Part shown: positions 32,864 through 43,211 of the stretch, one piece after another | Numbering within the stretch: the stretch's first letter is position 1 | How the letters are laid out: each line of letters starts with the position of its first letter | Assembly: GCA_030407315.1 (NCBI GenBank) | Contig: JALQPE010001728.1 | Location: 123,882-187,881 of the forward strand | DNA length: 64,000 nt | Reading direction: 5' to 3' | Source: Asparagopsis taxiformis | Lineage: Eukaryota; Rhodophyta; Florideophyceae; Bonnemaisoniales; Bonnemaisoniaceae | Position numbers and translations under genes: made by a program | The notes under the pieces: generated by a model | Seen by the model: only the letters and a program-made list of their open reading frames with translations | Told to the model about the DNA's origin: nothing | Database searches by the model: none

Positions 32864-33124
32864 CCGGCAGTACCTTCGCGTGGGTCTGGACTCCAGACCC
32901 TCTTCCACCGCTGACCCCTTCCTTACTGTAAGCAGTGTAAGCACTTTACAGTAGTTGGTAGCTTACTGTAGTGCGATAACTTACAGTAAACGTCTGTTTG
33001 CAGCCATCCCACTTCCCGCCTTCCCTTCGGTCGTCTCTCCGAGCACCCTGCGTAGTCGCGGTCATCGATTTGTTGAGATCTCGCTTACGTGGGCCTTTCT
33101 GTACCTGGTGGGTGATCCATTGAG

Positions 33125-33412
33125 ATGGCCAAGACGAAACAGACCGCAAAGAAGTCGACTAGGGGGACTGCCCCACGGCGGGAGCTAGCGGCTCAGGCAG
33201 CACACATTCCCAGACGAGACCCTCCTGTTAGCCCTGGCACCTACCGTCGTGAGGGTGGCCAGAAAATTCACTATCACCCCGGGGAAGCCGTCCCTGCGCG
33301 GGCTAACGAGGTAAACTTCGACGATAAGTCCCATCGGGGAATTCGTCAGAACCTCTTCCGATGGTTCGGACGTGAAGAAGTCCAAAACATCCGCCGCTCC
33401 GTCGACCACTGA
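33125..33412 (+). CDS. histone H3-like protein with a conserved H3 tail, encoded by a mobile element
   Basis: ATG at 33125, stop TGA at 33410-33412, 95 residues. After Met, 17 of the first 25 residues match canonical H3 by eye: AKTKQTAKKST, then APRRELAAQAA. Lys4, Lys9 and Ser10 are kept; Arg2 and Arg8 are Lys; Lys14, Lys23, Lys27 and Ser28 are lost. A second match follows after a short insertion: GGQKIHYHPG (43-52) against the GG-K-H-PG segment of H3 that precedes the alphaN helix. Further on, an IRQNLF/REE pattern may be a remnant of the H3 core. The gene lies in mobile DNA, not in a histone cluster. The short product would have a tail but no complete histone fold. Confidence 0.8.
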   Translation: MAKTKQTAKKSTRGTAPRRELAAQAAHIPRRDPPVSPGTYRREGGQKIHYHPGEAVPARANEVNFDDKSHRGIRQNLFRWFGREEVQNIRRSVDH

Positions 33413-34386
33413 GGTCGCTTCGTCGTCGACTTCGGCCGTAATCGTCGAGATCCGTGCCAAGTGACGGCTAGGGAACTGAAGTTCCTTTTTGGGCCCCAAA
33501 TCGTCGAATTTATCTCCGACCCAGCCATCTCCATCCTCACCGCGGAGATGGCTTGCCGTCTCGGTCTCACTGAATCCCACGGTGACACCGAGAGGTACGC
33601 CGAATGTCCCGACGACACGGACTGGGTCATCGAGAAGATTTGGTTGTCGACGGGTGGTGACAACGACGAAATAGAAGGATGCTACGCCTCCGCCGAAGGG
33701 GAACGCGCCGGCCATCGGATAGATTTGTATACGATGGTCTTCCGTCAGGTATCCGAACCGGCGGAGCGCGATGCGGCACTTCAGGAGCAGGATAATCCCT
33801 CTCCTGTGACCCGAGAGAGCGGTCAACCCTCGCGGGTGAGTTTAATAGCCAGCATCGACGCTTGGTGTTACAAGAAACCTGGGAAGAAGAAAAGAGTCAA
33901 TGTCGCCATGGCTCGGGTGCCCTCCCTCGAAGCCCCCCATTCTTCGTGGGGACCCCTCGGAACCGCGTGGTGGTACCTGTGCAGGACTTCACCAACAACT
34001 GCCTGCGTGCCGCGGCCGCCAATGGGATCGCTCTCGTGTGCGATTTTAACACGGCCGATAGGTTTTTCCGTCGGGAGCTGGCTCGGGACGAAGAAGAACG
34101 CCTTGTTCGAGGTTATTGTACTAGTGTCGTGGACTTTGGTTCTGTCTCGAAGGCCATAGATGATCGTGCTCCTTCAACAGTGACTCTGCCCCGGGAGGCG
34201 ATCCCCCATGTAGTAGGTAGAAAATCCGCAAAGCGGCAAAACCACCCTACAGGTGTCCCGAGCCTCGGTAGTGTGGTAGAGCAAGCGAATCTTGCGTCAA
34301 CCGCCAATAGCGAGTATACCCCGAAAGGTCTGCCGGTAATACCGGGTGAAGGTTGGGGGGGTGCTCACGCACGAAGTGCGTATTGA
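33413..34386 (+). pseudogene. in-frame continuation of the H3-like gene with one frameshift
   Basis: The same reading frame reopens right after the stop at 33410 and runs past 33930. There the coding pattern moves to another frame at a run of six C (about 33934) and continues to the stop at 34384-34386. If the stop is a mutation or is read through, the element would encode an H3-tail protein of about 420 residues. A segment near 33520-33640 (ISILTAEMACRLGLTE) could correspond to the H3 alpha2 region, but this is weak. The rest has no recognised domain. Gag-like or other roles are possible; I cannot assign one. Confidence 0.45.
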
Positions 34387-35008
34387 TGGAGTGAAAGACG
34401 TAACCCGTCGAGCTGTATAGCTAAAGCTAATTCGTCCTAGAAGGATAGAAAAGAGCGATGCAAACACTGTTCAGTGGAGTCGTAAATTCCACGTGAGTTT
34501 ACGTTACCTCTAAAGGTTAAGCACTCTGGCTAATCCAGAGGCGTTTTATACTAGTCTAAGTTACTGTAAACAGTTAGGGTAGGTAGACAGTTAGGAATAA
34601 ATATCCTTATGTGCACCAATCAGATCCCTGATTATGGCGACTGCGGGAGCCCGCGAGATCACCGACTGTTAGTGTTACAGTGTAAAGTTAGCTGAGTCAG
34701 CTTAGTTAAAATTTGCCCCTTGTGGGGTCTTTAGTTGTCCCAATGGGTCCCTCTCCCTCACTGGTCTGAGGTACAGCGAGGCTGTTTCCATTGGTTATTC
34801 CCGAACCGGGGTCGTCCAATAGGATGTCGACACGACCCCACCAGGGCAGACCACTCCGTGGTATGACACCCCATTTCGACCTAGGAGCCCCAGATTCGCG
34901 CTCTAGGCAATGGGCGTGGTTCGTCTGTGTTTTCGGAAGTGGACGCGGACGTCCAGTCTCTCTAGTACGGGTCCTAGTCGGCCCCGAGATTTACTAGAAC
35001 AAATGAAC

Positions 35009-35048
35009 GTCCGCGTCCAAAAAAAATAAAAATTTTTTGGATGCGGAC
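35009..35048 (+). repeat. subterminal hairpin, copy A
   Basis: GTCCGCGTCC and GGATGCGGAC arms flank an A-run/T-run loop. The same hairpin occurs in copy B at 40670-40710. Confidence 0.8.
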
Positions 35049-35051
35049 GTC

Positions 35052-35140
35052 CACTTTCTCTAGTACATATGGCGGAATACTAGGACCCGACATCCAATTT
35101 CTCTAGTACATATGGCGGAATACTAGGACCCGACATCCAG
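35052..35140 (+). repeat. 43-base subterminal repeats, copy A (two units)
   Basis: Each unit contains CATATGGCGGAATACTAGG, then CCGACATCCA and TTTCTCTAGTA. Copy B has about five units. Confidence 0.85.
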
Positions 35141-35699
35141 TATACAATATATCAGCGAAAACCGGGAGGGAAGAAATTACAGCGGATGGTAAATTCAGGG
35201 CCCATATCGGACCGTATTTTATTCTCTCATTTAGGAAACTGCTCGTATACAATACGTCTCTCTAGAATAGGGAATACATATCTGGTCAGAATAGGAAATA
35301 AATACCCGGTTAGAATAGGAAATACGTATCCAGCCAGAATACAAAATACCTGTCAGCATATCGTCGATCACCCATCTCCCTCACTATCGCGTTCTCCCTA
35401 CCATCTGAACGCCATGCACCACCATCCGCACATACTTCAAGAACCCTCACGACCTAGATTACAAAAATCCGCTCCTTCCCAATTCCATCCCCGCTTTCCT
35501 CGACACCACCCCAGCCCATTAAATCATCAAGACATCAAACATGAACATGGTCAGCAAAATCTTACACCACTTGAAACCCACTCTCACTTCTATCGTATGC
35601 CCCAAAATATACACATACCAGAAACACCTCACAGCTTCATTCCCCATCTTCCTACATCCCTTCTTCACTCTCCTTCAGTCCTGCCGTTCCTGCTTCACC

Positions 35700-36700
35700 A
35701 CTCCTGCATCACATACACAACATCAACCCCAACAGTCAGATTCAAAACTAACGATTACCACGACAGATATCCTAGGAAACTCCCTTACTTACCTCTCATC
35801 CATCCTACACACAATACAAACCATGATCCAAAAACCTTGCAATGAATAATCAAAGTCAGCATTCCATATCTTCGCAAAACACATCCTGGCGCTCAATGAA
35901 ACTTACCTTCCGTCATCACCATTCCTGCATCACCTACACAATATCGGAATCAACAGCAACAGTCAGACTCAAAACCGACCTTCCCTCGCTGCTTACTTTC
36001 AAAACTCGCACACTTACCTTCGCTCCACACAATACACACCATGACTCAATAAGCTTCTAATGAATGAATATTGGATCAACAGCAACAGTCAGACTCAAAA
36101 CCAACATTCCCTCGCTGCTTACTTTCAAAACTCGCACACTTACCTTACCCGTTCCATCCTGCACACAATACAAACCATAAGTCATGTAATCGTGTAGCCA
36201 ATAAAATTAGTCAGCATTCCGCATCTTCGCACAACCGGACTGGGCGCCCAGTGTGACTTACCTTCTGTCATCACTATTCCTCCATCACCTACGCAACATC
36301 GGAATCAATCGCAACAGTCAGATTCAAAAGCAACGTTTCCCTTGCTACATACCCTGAGAACTCGCGAATGTACCTCTCATCCATCCTACACACAATACAA
36401 ACCATGATCCAAAAACCTTTCAATGAATAATCAAAGTCAGCAGTCCATATCTTCGCAAAACAAGTCTTGGTGCTCAGTGAAACTTACCTTCCGTCATCAA
36501 CATTCCTGCATCATCTACAAAACATCGGAATCAACCATAACAGTCAGACTCTAAACCAACCTTCCCTCGCAGCATACTTTCATAACTTCACGTACCTCTC
36601 TTCCATCCTCCGCTAAATACACACCATGAGTCAACATGCTTCCAATGAAAAATATCGCATCAACGGAAATAGTCAGACTCAAAACCCACGCTTCCCTCAA
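35700..36700 (+). repeat. diverged internal repeats, copy A
   Basis: About six spaced copies of a unit with the core CAACAGTCAGACTCAAAA, often preceded by ACATCGGAATCAA. The plus strand is very G-poor. ORFs across it (for example 35186-35845) are compositional and not supported as genes. Confidence 0.75.
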
Positions 36701-36715
36701 TGGATACCCTAGAGG

Positions 36716-36789
36716 GTAGAGGATGGAACGAAGGTAAGTGCGCAAATCTTGATCAAGATTCGCGCACGTAACTTCATTCCATCCTCTAC
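36716..36789 (+). repeat. 74-base near-perfect palindrome, copy A
   Basis: Arms of about 37 bases run from GTAGAGGATGGAA to TTCCATCCTCTAC with a few mismatches and a TTGATCAA centre. It lies about 600 bases upstream of the transposase ATG. In copy B the right arm is shortened. Confidence 0.88.
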
Positions 36790-37397
36790 ACTAAACAAAG
36801 CAAAGGCGGTCAAAGAATCTCAGTCGGTGATGGGGGCGGAGTGGAGCCTGCGGCGTCGACCGGACAGCTTTCAGCGTCCGCTTAAGTCTTGCTGTGCATA
36901 CTCGAAATCATCGCCGGCAGTGAGATTGAGTATGGCCCAAGCCATGGTCCCTGAATCCCCGAACAATGAGATCCGGATCGAGAACAACGAATATAAACAT
37001 ATAATCATATATATGAGAATCCATTTGCTTTCCTTACATGATCTGTGGCATATCCGCTGTAAAGCACATTCAGATTCCACGAAGTTCGGAAATAAAAAAG
37101 TTTATTATTACAAATGAATTAATTGAAAATTCATCTCCCAGGGTCGTCGTTCGTCCTTCCATGCACACGTTGCCAGCACGCAATGTGATGTAACAGTTGG
37201 AAATGATTGAACTCTCGGTTAAATTCCACCGTTGGGATGTCAGCTGGAGTGAGCACAAAACTACTACCCACAAAACTACGAACGAACACGTTACATTCCA
37301 TGTCTCGAAAGCACCACAAAAATAAAATTGGTCGCATCTGGACGGCACAGTCTCCCCTGTTCAGCTCGCAATCCTCCCTTTTGCGTCAAAACTCGAC

Positions 37398-38155
37398 ATG
37401 GAATGCAAGTATGAAGGGTGCTTCTACTACTGCGTAGATGCCTATGCGCTCGCGCTGCATGAGCGAACGTGTCGCTACCGTTTCAACCCCTCTCCCCAAC
37501 ATTTCAACAACGCTCGTGTCCCTGCCGTCACCCATGAGCCTGCTCGAAACGGCGACCATGATTCCCCGCAACCCAGCTCCCCAGACCCAGAATCTGGTCG
37601 TGCTTCCTCCAGCGACTCACCCTGTGACGCTTCACTGCCACCAACCTCAACCCCCTCCCGCGCAGACCTCCTCGTGCAATCCCTCGCCGCCAGTCTCACA
37701 ACCCTCGAGTACAAGGCCGGCGCTGGCCGCGTGAGCGAAGTCATCACCATCCTACAAGACCCCGCATTCTCCCTAGAAAAGTTCAACAGCGCCGTTCGCA
37801 CCGTAGAAGAATGTCGCCACGTTACCGCTTCCATGGTCGAAACACATTTCCGCACCGAAGGTTACAAGAGCCACATCATTCCAGACAAAACTGGTAAGTA
37901 CTCGGCACAGCTGTACCTCCGCGACCCAGTCGACATGCTCCGCAGGCAGTTAGCACTGGCTAACGACCAAAATACTCTCTTCCACCCCTCCCCACAGACC
38001 GCCCCAGACGGCACCGCAATATTTTCTCATCCCCTACACACAGAATTCGCGAAAACGCTGCACCAGGTTACTAGACAGCGCGTGCAGCTCTCGGAAGATC
38101 CACAGGTCGTATGGGCAGAGGAAAATGATCCCACCGCTTCCTCCTTTGCCGGCCT
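37398..38155 (+). pseudogene. Plavaka-like transposase, truncated N-terminal copy (copy A)
   Basis: The first ~252 codons are nearly identical to the intact-start copy at 43212, including the N-terminal C2HC finger. After SSFAGL the frame runs into unrelated retroelement sequence and stops at 38393. The DDE catalytic region is missing from this copy in the window. It is truncated by insertion. Confidence 0.88.
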
Positions 38156-40582
38156 CTGTAGTATACGTGGCAATTCCGAAATTGCAAATATTTACGTTTT
38201 CCGCGGAATTCGAATTTCGGCGGATACGACCGGCGACAGCAATGAACGAACATTGCTGGCGCATGCGCGCGCGCAACCTGCACACGTGTGCAACGAACGT
38301 ATTGGCAACGGCCAACGGACCAACGGGTCCCTACGTGTGACCCACAAGGTCCCTTCCCATTCGGGGACGTTACGAGCAGTGTTTACACTGTAAAGCGATG
38401 CCATCGTGGCCATATAGGTATTGGCATCGTGCCGGGAGGGAAAGGGGACAAGACAACGATCGAGCAACGGCTCTAGTCTACGACTGACTTCTACGTTTAC
38501 GTTTACGTTTTGCCTAACGAGGCTTCGTCTCCGTCGAGCTGCGTACTCCCTACCCATCGCCGCACGTAAGGCTGATTGCGTGTAGTGCCTACGGGCTTGG
38601 TCGAGAGCGCCTCCGGTGACGTGCCACCTCGTTTATTGAACGTAATCCTCGCGTGGATTGTTGCGTCGTGACGCTCGTGTCTACTCGCTAACCCTCTACT
38701 CTACCTTTCTACCTACCAATACAGTCAAACACCAGCGGGTGGACTGCTCGTTTCGTTTCGTAAGGACAGCGTGTCCACTGGCTCGTACCAGCTACTTCTA
38801 GAACTAACGTGGTTCCACACTGGTCTTCCGACCTAGAAGTTGCTACGAGCATAACGACAACCAACGAGGTTGAGCTCTTTTACGTTAACGAAAAGCTACG
38901 TGCTACAGACGACGGTCTATGAATTACGCTGTGTCGAATTCCAGCGCGTCGCCCAGGCAACCGTTGCCAACGTCAGCGGACGCCGAAGCCGACGTGGCCT
39001 TGTCAGCAGAAGCGATCTTCGCGACTGATCGATCTATCCCGCCGGATATCGAGGCGATCGGCCAGCTACCACGTACGGTAAGCCCGTTTGAGTCCGTGAG
39101 TATGGACCCCGCAACGCGCGGTCAGCTCAACGAAGGGAACGTGACTCCCACGGCACTACGTGTAGTGTACGAAGACCTTCGAGGTCACATCGAAAGGGCG
39201 AGCGACGCGGCCGTCGACGAAGCCGTAAGGCAGAGACTCGGAGTCTCGGAGCGCGAAGCTCGTGCGTTACGTGAACGCTCAGCGACCCTCGAACGGGAAA
39301 ACGAAGATTTACGAAACCGCCTCTCCGCCGTGGAGGGAAGACTCGACTCGTTTGTCGTAGTATTCAACGAAATCGTCACCGGACGTTCCGCTCCGCCGAG
39401 CGGAAGCGATCCGAACTACGAAGGCTCGCGCGCCTATAACTCGCAATCCTCCCCGGCCGTTCCGGGAGGATACCCACCAACACCTGGTCCGACGACCCCG
39501 ACAACGTACGGAAGGGGGGCGACAGTGCAACGAGCCATCGCCAACCCCGACGAGACGCCACGAAGGCAATTACGTTTTAACGATACGCCAGACCACGCGC
39601 GGTCGGCGGACGCAGCACGTGCTGCGCAATTCGATACGAGAGCTCCCCCGCCACGTGAAACGTACATTCCGTGGCTGGGAACGTTCGGAACGACGGACAC
39701 GCGAGTCCACGAAAACGAACGTGCCGACGCGGTACGCTTACCAGGGAACGCCCTCGGACCCGTTTGCCACGCGTTGGCAGAGCACACGACAATGCTCGAC
39801 GCATTTGCGAACGTGGTGTCGTACCGCATGTACCGACTTAACGATGTACGTGAACATCTCTACGTGAACGAGAGTCAAAGCGTACATAAGCTCAAACGTG
39901 AGCTGGAGGGACTTTTCCCTACATTGAAGCCGTTCTCCGGCCGGAATCCGATTACGTTACTCGGATTCCTCGCCCAAATACGTGATGGGTTCAGCACACT
40001 CGGAGTGTGCGAGGGAGTGGCAGTACGTGCGCTGCACTTCTTCCTCGAAGGGGACGCCCGACGGTTCTACGATTCCCAGTGTACGACTGGTGTGATCACG
40101 ACTGATCCGACGAAGAGGTTCTCGTGGCCTCACGTGATCAACGCGTTGATCAAACGATACCTGCAAGACGACGTGCTGCAGGAGGCCTACGAAAAGGTCA
40201 CGATGATCACGCAGAGTCCTAACGAGGACGAGAATCAGTACGCTGATAGACTCGACACCGCCACGCGGGCGTGTAACTACGTGTTTACGGATCGACTCCT
40301 CGTTCACCACTACGTACGTGGGTTGCTGCCCTCGACGCGGGCAGCAGTGACGGAACGACTCCGGTCACTCCCCGAACGAGAGAGGAACGACCTCACCGTT
40401 GTGAGACGATTGGCGACGGCCGAAGGAACGACCTTCCGTGCACGTACGGCAGCTGTCGCGTCAGCCGCGAAACCGAAAGTGCGGTTTCCGGTGAAGCCTA
40501 CGTTGGCTATTTCCGACCACGAGTCGAGGAAGTTCGCGGACTACGATGAGTCCGCGTACTTACGTAATGAACGGGCTAACGA
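38156..40582 (+). mobile_element. gag-bearing retrotransposon nested in copy A (5' part)
   Basis: Unrelated sequence begins TGTAGTATACGTGG exactly where copy A breaks, consistent with the TG start of a long terminal repeat. A non-coding leader of about 760 bases follows, then a Gag ORF at 38919. The element is cut at 40583 by copy B. The pol genes and 3' repeat would lie beyond 64000. The extent of the terminal repeat and the primer-binding site cannot be fixed from one end. Confidence 0.7.
38919..40582 (+). CDS. gag: retrotransposon Gag protein, C-terminally interrupted
   Basis: ATG at 38919; about 554 codons before the insertion point. The frame then reads 25 residues into copy B and stops at 40658. 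A coiled-coil-like heptad region lies at about residues 95-150 (REARALRERSATLERENEDLRNRL), then a Pro/Thr/Gly-rich linker. A retrotransposon Gag fold follows at about 330-530 (FFLEGDARRFYDSQ, WPHVINALIKRYLQD, ENQYADRLDTATRAC). No CCHC zinc knuckle is seen before the break. Gag forms the capsid-like particle that packages element RNA. The last 20 bases of the window, after copy B, stay open in the matching frame and may be its continuation. Confidence 0.8.
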
Positions 40583-40616
40583 CGTCTGTGTTTTCGGAAG
40601 TGGACGCGGACGTCCA
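40583..40616 (+). repeat. left terminal inverted repeat, copy B
   Basis: 34 bases from CGTCTGTGTTTTCGG to GGACGCGGACGTCCA. It matches the right end in inverse with one gap and few mismatches, and matches copy A at 34922. Confidence 0.88.
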
Positions 40617-40669
40617 GTCTCTCTAGTACGGGTCCTAGTCGGCCCCGAGATTTACTAGAACAAATGAAC

Positions 40670-40710
40670 GTCCGCGTCCAAAAAAAAATAAAAATTTTTT
40701 GGATGCGGAC
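40670..40710 (+). repeat. subterminal hairpin, copy B
   Basis: GTCCGCGTCC arm, A-run and T-run loop, GGATGCGGAC arm; same as 35009-35048. Confidence 0.8.
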
Positions 40711-40713
40711 GTC

Positions 40714-40930
40714 CACTTTCTCTAGTACATATGGCGGAATACTAGGGCCCGACATCCACTTTCTCTAGTACATATGGCGGAATACTAGGACCCGACATCC
40801 ACTTTCTCTAGTACGTTTGGCGGAATACTAGGACCCGACATCCACTTTCTCTAGTACATATGGCGGAATACTAGGACCCGACATCCACTTTCTCTAGTAC
40901 ATATGGCGGAATACTAGGACCCGACATCCA
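40714..40930 (+). repeat. 43-base subterminal tandem repeats, copy B (five units)
   Basis: About five 43-base units, each with GGCGGAATACTAGG and CCGACATCCA followed by CTTTCTCTAGTA. Arrays just inside the ends of CACTA-type elements commonly bind transposase; that role is inferred here. Confidence 0.85.
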
Positions 40931-41529
40931 GTATACAATATATCAGCGAAAACCGGGAGGGAAGAAATTACAGCGGATGGTAAATTCAGGGCCCATATCG
41001 GACCGTATTTTATTCTCTCATTTAGGAAACTGCTCGTATACAATACGTCTCTCTAGAATAGGGAATACATATCTGGTCAGAATAGGAAATAAATACCCGG
41101 TTAGAATAGGAAATAAATACCCGGTTAGAATAGGAAATACGTATCCAGCCAGAATACAAAATACCTGTCAGCATATCGTCGATCACCCATCTCCCTCACT
41201 ATCGCGTTCTCCCTACCATCCGAACGCCATGCACCACCATCCGCACATACTTCAAGAACCCTCACGACCTAGATTACAAAAATCCGCTCCTTCCCAATTC
41301 CATCCCCGCTTTCCTCGACACCACCCCAGCCCATTAAATCATCAAGACATCAAACATGAACATGGTCAGCAAAATCTTACACCACTTGAAACCCACTCTC
41401 ACTTCTATCGTATGCCCCAAAATATACACATACCAGAAACACCTCACAGCTTCATTCCCCATCTTCCTACATCCCTTCTTCACTCTCCTTCAGTCCTGCC
41501 GTTCCTGCTTCACCACTCCTGCATCACAT

Positions 41530-42540
41530 ACACAACATCAGAATCAACCACAACAGTCAGACTCAAAAGCAACGCTTACCACGACAGATATCCTAGAAAC
41601 TCCCTTACTTACCTCTCCGAGAGGATGACTGAATCATCCATCCTACACAAAATACAAACCATGATCCAAAAACCTTGCAATGAATAATCAAAGTCAGCAG
41701 TCCATATCTTCGCAAAACAAGTCTTGGTGCTCAGTAAAACTTACCTTCTGTCATCAACATTCCTGCATCATCTACACAACATCGGAATCAACCACAACAG
41801 TCAGACTCAAAACCAACCTTCCATCACAGCATACTTTCAAAACTCGCACACTTACCTTCGCTCCACACAATACACACCATGACTCAATAGGCTTCTAATG
41901 AAAAATATCGCATCAACGGAAATAGTCAGACTCAAAACCAACCTTCCCTCGCTGCTTACTTTCAAAACTCGCACACTTACCTTACCTGTTCCATCCTGCA
42001 CACAATAAAACCATAAATCACGTAATCGTGTAGCCAAGAAAAGCAGTCAGCATTCCGCATCTTCGCACAACCGGTCTGGGCGCCCAATGTGACTTACCTT
42101 CCGTCATCACTATTCCTCCATCACCTACGCAACATCGGATTCAATCGCAACAGTCAGATTGAAAACCAACGTTTCCCTCGCTACATACCCTGAGAACTCG
42201 CAAATGTACCTCTCATCCATCCTACACACAATACAAACCATGATCCAAAAACCTTGCAATTAACAATAATCATAGTCAGCAGTCCATATCTTCGCAAAGC
42301 ACATCTTGGCACTCAATGAAACTTACCTTCCGTCATCAACATTCCTGCATCATCTACACAACATCGGAATCAACCACAACAGTCAGACTCAAAATCAACC
42401 TTCCCTCACAGCATACTTTCAAAACTTCACGTACCTCTCTTCCATCCTCCGCTCAATACACACCATCAGTCAACAGGCTTCCCATGAAAAATATCGCATC
42501 AACGGAAATAGTCAGACTCAAAACCCACGCTTCCCTCAAC
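41530..42540 (+). repeat. diverged internal repeats, copy B
   Basis: About six copies of the CAACAGTCAGACTCAAAA core unit in G-poor sequence, parallel to 35700-36700 in copy A. No supported gene. Confidence 0.75.
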
Positions 42541-42572
42541 GCATACCCTCGAGGGTAGAGGATGGAACGAAG

Positions 42573-42610
42573 GTACGTGCGCGAATCTTGATCAAGATTC
42601 GCGCACGTAC
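42573..42610 (+). repeat. 38-base perfect palindrome, copy B
   Basis: Perfect inverted repeat from GTACGTGCGCGAATC to GATTCGCGCACGTAC around TTGATCAA. Copy A has the longer version with an extra flanking arm. Confidence 0.92.
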
Positions 42611-43211
42611 AAAGCAAAGTCGGTCAAAGAAGATCAGTCGGTGATGAGGGCGGAGTGGAGCCTGCGGCGTCGACCGGACAGCTTTCTGCGTCCGCTTAAG
42701 TCTTGCTGTGCATACTCGAAATCATCGCCGGCAGTGAGATTGAGTATGGCCCAAGCCATGGTCTCTGATTCCCCGAACAAAGAGATCCGGATCGAGAACA
42801 ACGAATATAAACATATAATCATATATATGAGAATCCATTTGCTTTCCTTACATGATCTGTGGCATATCCGCTGTAAAGCACATTCAGATTCCACGAAGTT
42901 TGGAAATAAAAAAGTTTATTATTACAAATGAATTAATTGAAAATTCATCTCCCAGGGCAGTCGTTCGTCCTTCCATGCACACGTTGCCAGCACGCAATGT
43001 GATGTAACAGTTGGAAATGATTGAACTCTCGGTTAAATTCCACCGTTGGGATGTCAGCTGGAGTGAGCACAAAACTACTACCCACAAAACTACGAACGAA
43101 CACGTTACATTCCAAGTCTCGAAAGCACCACAAAAATAAAATTGGTCGCATCTGGACGGCACAGTCTCCCCTGTTCAGCTCGCAATCCTCCCTTTTGCGT
43201 CAAAACTCGAC

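Larger units (their letters stand above)
32435..34921 (+). mobile_element. left part of a mobile element carrying a histone-H3-tail-mimic gene (boundaries uncertain)
   Basis: The right boundary at 34921 is firm: the terminal repeat of transposon copy A starts at 34922. The left boundary is a guess. A TATA box (32856), a ~240-base leader with repeated TTACTGTAAG/CTTACAGTAA motifs (32922-32990) and the H3-like ORF (33125) suggest a retroelement-style transcription unit. From 34387 to 34921 no ORF is supported; related TTACTGTAA motifs recur near 34560. No reverse transcriptase or integrase is visible before the interruption, so the element type is unknown. The rest may lie beyond the window. 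Confidence 0.5.
34922..38155 (+). mobile_element. large Plavaka-like transposon, copy A: left 3.2 kb
   Basis: This block is nearly identical to 40583-43970 of copy B. It starts with the same CGTCTGTGT terminal repeat and contains the same subterminal repeats and the first ~252 codons of the transposase. Identity stops at about 38155, where unrelated sequence begins with TGTAGTATAC. Copy A has fewer 43-base units than copy B (about two against five) but retains the complete long palindrome. Its remainder, if present, should lie beyond the window after the nested insertions. Confidence 0.85.

Noticed and set aside
34922..35140. 43-base tandem repeats considered as a CRISPR-like array
   Set aside because: The units are contiguous with no unique spacers, and they sit at a transposon end.
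36871..37080. Minus-strand 69-codon ORF kept in both transposon copies (also 42634-42894)
   Set aside because: The whole DNA block is nearly identical between copies, so frame conservation carries no information; first codon and composition are unconvincing.
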